Positions 62,145 through 64,000 of a DNA stretch of 64,000 nt are shown piece after piece (position 1 is the first letter of the stretch; the number at the start of each line of letters is the position of its first letter). This stretch comes from CAVWZH01 sp963765285 (GTDB lineage: Bacteria > Acidobacteriota > Terriglobia > Terriglobales > Acidobacteriaceae): the NCBI GenBank assembly GCA_963765285.1, contig CAVXVR010000004.1:372001-436000 (forward strand), given 5' to 3'. The position numbers were made by a program, and so were the translations under genes. The notes below the pieces were generated by a model. The model saw only the letters and a list, made by a program, of their open reading frames with translations, had not been told where the DNA came from and did no database searches.

Positions 62145-62206
62145 GTTGCCCGCTCACAACCGAACGGCCACATGTTACAACGTATGCGGAACGCCCCCTT
62201 TCTACT

Positions 62207-63085
62207 ATGCGACTGCGCCTGCTCGTTGCGACAGCCATCGGCCTCGCCAGCGGAATATTTTGCTGGTTCTTGCAGGTGCGCCTTCATCAGGGAGCGGCGG
62301 ATTTCAGCTGGGCGCTTCGAGCTGCCCACTACTTGCTCGCCGGAAAGAATCCCTATGACACGCCGTTGCAGCAGTACCCGCTGACGGCAGGCGTCTTCGC
62401 GCTGCCCTTCATCTGGTTACGTCCCGAGGTGGCCGCCGGCAGCTTCTACGGCCTCAGCTCGGCGCTACTGGCGTTCGCCGTGACTCGTCACGGCTATCAC
62501 CGATTGCTCGTATTCCTGGCTTATCCTTATTGGGCCGGCCTCCTGGCCGTGCAGTGGGCGCCGCTGATCCTGGCCGCCGCCTTCCTGCCTGTGCTATTGC
62601 CCGTGACGCTAGTAAAGCCGCAAGTGGGCTTACCCATTGCGCTGACTCATCTCAGCCGCCGCGGGTTGCTGGGGTGTGTTTTGCTTTTGGCGATTACGCT
62701 GATAATCATCCCACGCTGGCCCTGGTTTTGGCTTGGCCAACTGCGGAACTATCAGTACTTCGTACCGTTGCTGGTTCTGCCCGGGCCGCTGCTCGCGCTC
62801 TCTCTGCTGGCGTTTCGCCGGCGTGACGCCTGGGTGCTCATTCTTTCGGCTTTGGTGCCGCAGCGCTGGTTTTTCGATTCGTTCATTCTGTGGCTGATCC
62901 CGAAAACGCCACGCGAATTGCTTTGGACCGCATTTTTCAGTTGGGGAGCGGGAATCTGGCGCTGGTATCACGTGCCCTACAGCTTCACGCAAGTCGGGCG
63001 ATGGACGGTGGTGTTCATTTATCTACCAATGCTGGGGGTGCTGTTGCTGCGTCGAATGTACTCGTCGTGGAGTTCAGAAGAATAA
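62207..63085 (+). CDS. polytopic membrane protein, GT87/DUF2029-like (short)
   Basis: A 292-residue membrane protein from ATG 62207; upstream in-frame codons to 62129 overlap the neighbouring gene and lack family character. It has an N-terminal helix (LLVATAIGLASGIFCWFLQVRL), then ADFSWALRAAHYLLAGKNPYDTPLQQYPLTAGVFALPFIWL with a NPYD motif like that of its neighbours, and about eight more helices (VTLVKPQVGLPIALTHLSRRG corresponds to the IKPQL block of the 60849 protein). It is much shorter than typical GT87 members and may be a reduced relative. Its last 71 bases overlap the 3' end of the next convergent gene. Confidence 0.65.
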   Translation: MRLRLLVATAIGLASGIFCWFLQVRLHQGAADFSWALRAAHYLLAGKNPYDTPLQQYPLTAGVFALPFIWLRPEVAAGSFYGLSSALLAFAVTRHGYHRLLVFLAYPYWAGLLAVQWAPLILAAAFLPVLLPVTLVKPQVGLPIALTHLSRRGLLGCVLLLAITLIIIPRWPWFWLGQLRNYQYFVPLLVLPGPLLALSLLAFRRRDAWVLILSALVPQRWFFDSFILWLIPKTPRELLWTAFFSWGAGIWRWYHVPYSFTQVGRWTVVFIYLPMLGVLLLRRMYSSWSSEE

Positions 63086-64000
63086 GAACAAAGGCCAGCA
63101 ACACCCAACCCAGTAGTTGCAACTGGCCGAAACGCAAACTCAGTAAGAGATAGACCGGGCTACAGAAAAGCAGAAAAATGCAACCGTACAAACCGCTCTT
63201 CTTCCATGGCGCTATCGCTGGAGCATGGCTGAGAAATTCCAGGACGATCAAGATCGCCGGAAATAATATGCTCAGGTCATGCACGTAAATGTGATAACTG
63301 ACGAGGACAGTCGCCATAAGGCCCAGGGCAAATGCTAGCGAAAGGGCCGAAGACGAAAGGAAGTTGGCCCTGCGCCATACCAAAACGATGGCTACGACAA
63401 GAATCGCGGAGACCACAAACAAAAGGATTTTCGGCAAGGGCTTCTCCACGCCATGGAACACAGCCTGCACCATGCCTCGGAGGTTGGCGATGTTTCCGTG
63501 CGGCATGTTCCAGACGTACCTGCGATCGTGCTCCGTCAGCCATACGTACTCCGGATAATTCAACAACCCCCGCCAGCCGGTAACGTTTGCTCCGAGGGTC
63601 ATCAGCAAAACCGCAATCACGGCAAATCCGCCAACAATTTTCCTGCGCCACAAGACAAAAAACGGCAGCACAAACGGCAAAATCAGATTGAACTTGAAAA
63701 GACCTAACGCAAGCCAGGCTCCAGCCTGCCCCTCTGCATCACGCTTGAGGAAGGCGAACGCCACGGCGTAGCAAAACAAAAGTAGGATTGAGTCTTGTCC
63801 CTGAATAAGAGCGATGAAAATGGGAAAGAAGGCGAGGGCCGCGAGACACCACAACCAGAATGGTTCTTGCCCCAAGCTGGGGAACGTGGGCCTCAGGAGA
63901 TAGAGGAGTCCAAACAGCAAGCTAAGATTGACACCTGCCCAAATGAAATAGGCGGTCAAGTAAGGCAAGCCCGCCAAGGGCACAAACAGAACCGCTTCAA
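63015..64000 (-). CDS. GT87/DUF2029-like membrane glycosyltransferase, 5' end cut by window edge
   Basis: The leftward frame is open through base 64000 (codons EAVLFVPLAGLPYLTAYFIWAGVN), so the N-terminus lies outside; the shown part is about 328 residues. Nine or so helices are visible. ALIQGQDSILLLFCYAVAF and ALGLFKFNLILPFVLPFFVLW are typical of GT87 (the KFN block equals the KPQ block of neighbours), and HDRRYVWNMPHGNIANLRGMVQAVF is a soluble loop likely over the active site. Closing part: SYHIYVHDLSILFPAILIVLEFL. It is the most family-like of the three membrane proteins here. The last 71 bases overlap the convergent 62207 gene. Confidence 0.78.
   Translation of the reverse strand, partial: EAVLFVPLAGLPYLTAYFIWAGVNLSLLFGLLYLLRPTFPSLGQEPFWLWCLAALAFFPIFIALIQGQDSILLLFCYAVAFAFLKRDAEGQAGAWLALGLFKFNLILPFVLPFFVLWRRKIVGGFAVIAVLLMTLGANVTGWRGLLNYPEYVWLTEHDRRYVWNMPHGNIANLRGMVQAVFHGVEKPLPKILLFVVSAILVVAIVLVWRRANFLSSSALSLAFALGLMATVLVSYHIYVHDLSILFPAILIVLEFLSHAPAIAPWKKSGLYGCIFLLFCSPVYLLLSLRFGQLQLLGWVLLAFVLILLNSTTSTFDAATAPPALVDK

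Noticed and set aside
1..64000. tRNA or rRNA genes, CRISPR arrays, insertion sequences, prophage
   Set aside because: No tRNA T-loop pattern, repeat-spacer array, transposase or phage gene was noticed on either strand; a tRNA missed by eye cannot be fully excluded.

Overview
The window is a GC-rich bacterial chromosome segment with ordinary housekeeping content and no phage, plasmid or CRISPR signal. Several traits together point to the phylum Acidobacteriota (class Terriglobia or a close relative). These are a Ser/Thr kinase joined to a TolB/PD40-type propeller, a TPR-STN-secretin protein, DUF3857-transglutaminase-TPR proteins, a PEP-CTERM protein, an isolated nuoB, diderm outer-membrane assembly genes, and dispersed short repeats of the 'ccacagaggacacagagg' and 'tgtcatcctg..gaaggacct' kinds. 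The assignment is inference from gene content.

Layout. 1-4.2 kb: tRNA modification and sulfur transfer (mnmA, trmO, hslR, a NifS/IscS cysteine desulfurase), with a Phd/YefM antitoxin and a zeta-like toxin set between them on the opposite strand. 4.2-5.3 kb: a PEP-CTERM surface protein behind a clear sigma-54 promoter with upstream repeats. 5.3-18.2 kb: SnoaL-like protein, citrate synthase, lone secretin, DsbA-like protein, NAD synthetase, a lipoprotein-sized hypothetical, a GHMP kinase, a membrane-SRPBCC fusion, orphan nuoB, a zinc-type dehydrogenase and a double-thioredoxin protein. 18.2-25.5 kb: kinase-propeller, XdhC/MocA-type molybdenum hydroxylase maturation pair, HAD phosphatase, flavin-binding protein, cupin, STAS-pseudoreceiver. 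25.6-36.7 kb: AsmA-like protein, GH2 beta-mannosidase, M50 protease, DUF3857 protein, a decayed zinc-ribbon relic, MbfA-type ferritin/VIT exporter, UbiA prenyltransferase. 36.8-45.3 kb: an outer-membrane assembly operon (BamA, SurA-like chaperone, TamB) followed by pcm. 45.4-54.2 kb: ThiF-family E1, aroA, alpha/beta hydrolase, PspC, TPR protein, thiD, rlpA, pyrF and a 59-residue zinc-ribbon protein. 54.3-64 kb: GH15 glucoamylase, a sodium:solute symporter, an FHA-GAF-SpoIIE phosphatase with a STAS partner, and three GT87/DUF2029-like membrane proteins, the last cut by the window edge.

Genes that plausibly work together: desulfurase + MnmA (tRNA 2-thiouridine); BamA + SurA-like + TamB (outer-membrane biogenesis, with overlapping start/stop codons); XdhC + MocA-like (molybdenum cofactor handling); SpoIIE phosphatase + STAS (partner switching); beta-mannosidase, glucoamylase and symporter (polysaccharide use).

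Six genes (zeta toxin, xdhC, AsmA-like, DUF3857 protein, tamB, aroA) are each split by one or two single-base indels, although the two halves join into one convincing protein. Seven such events in 64 kb, including in aroA, look more like consensus-sequence errors than biology, so gene breaks in this window should be read with that in mind.
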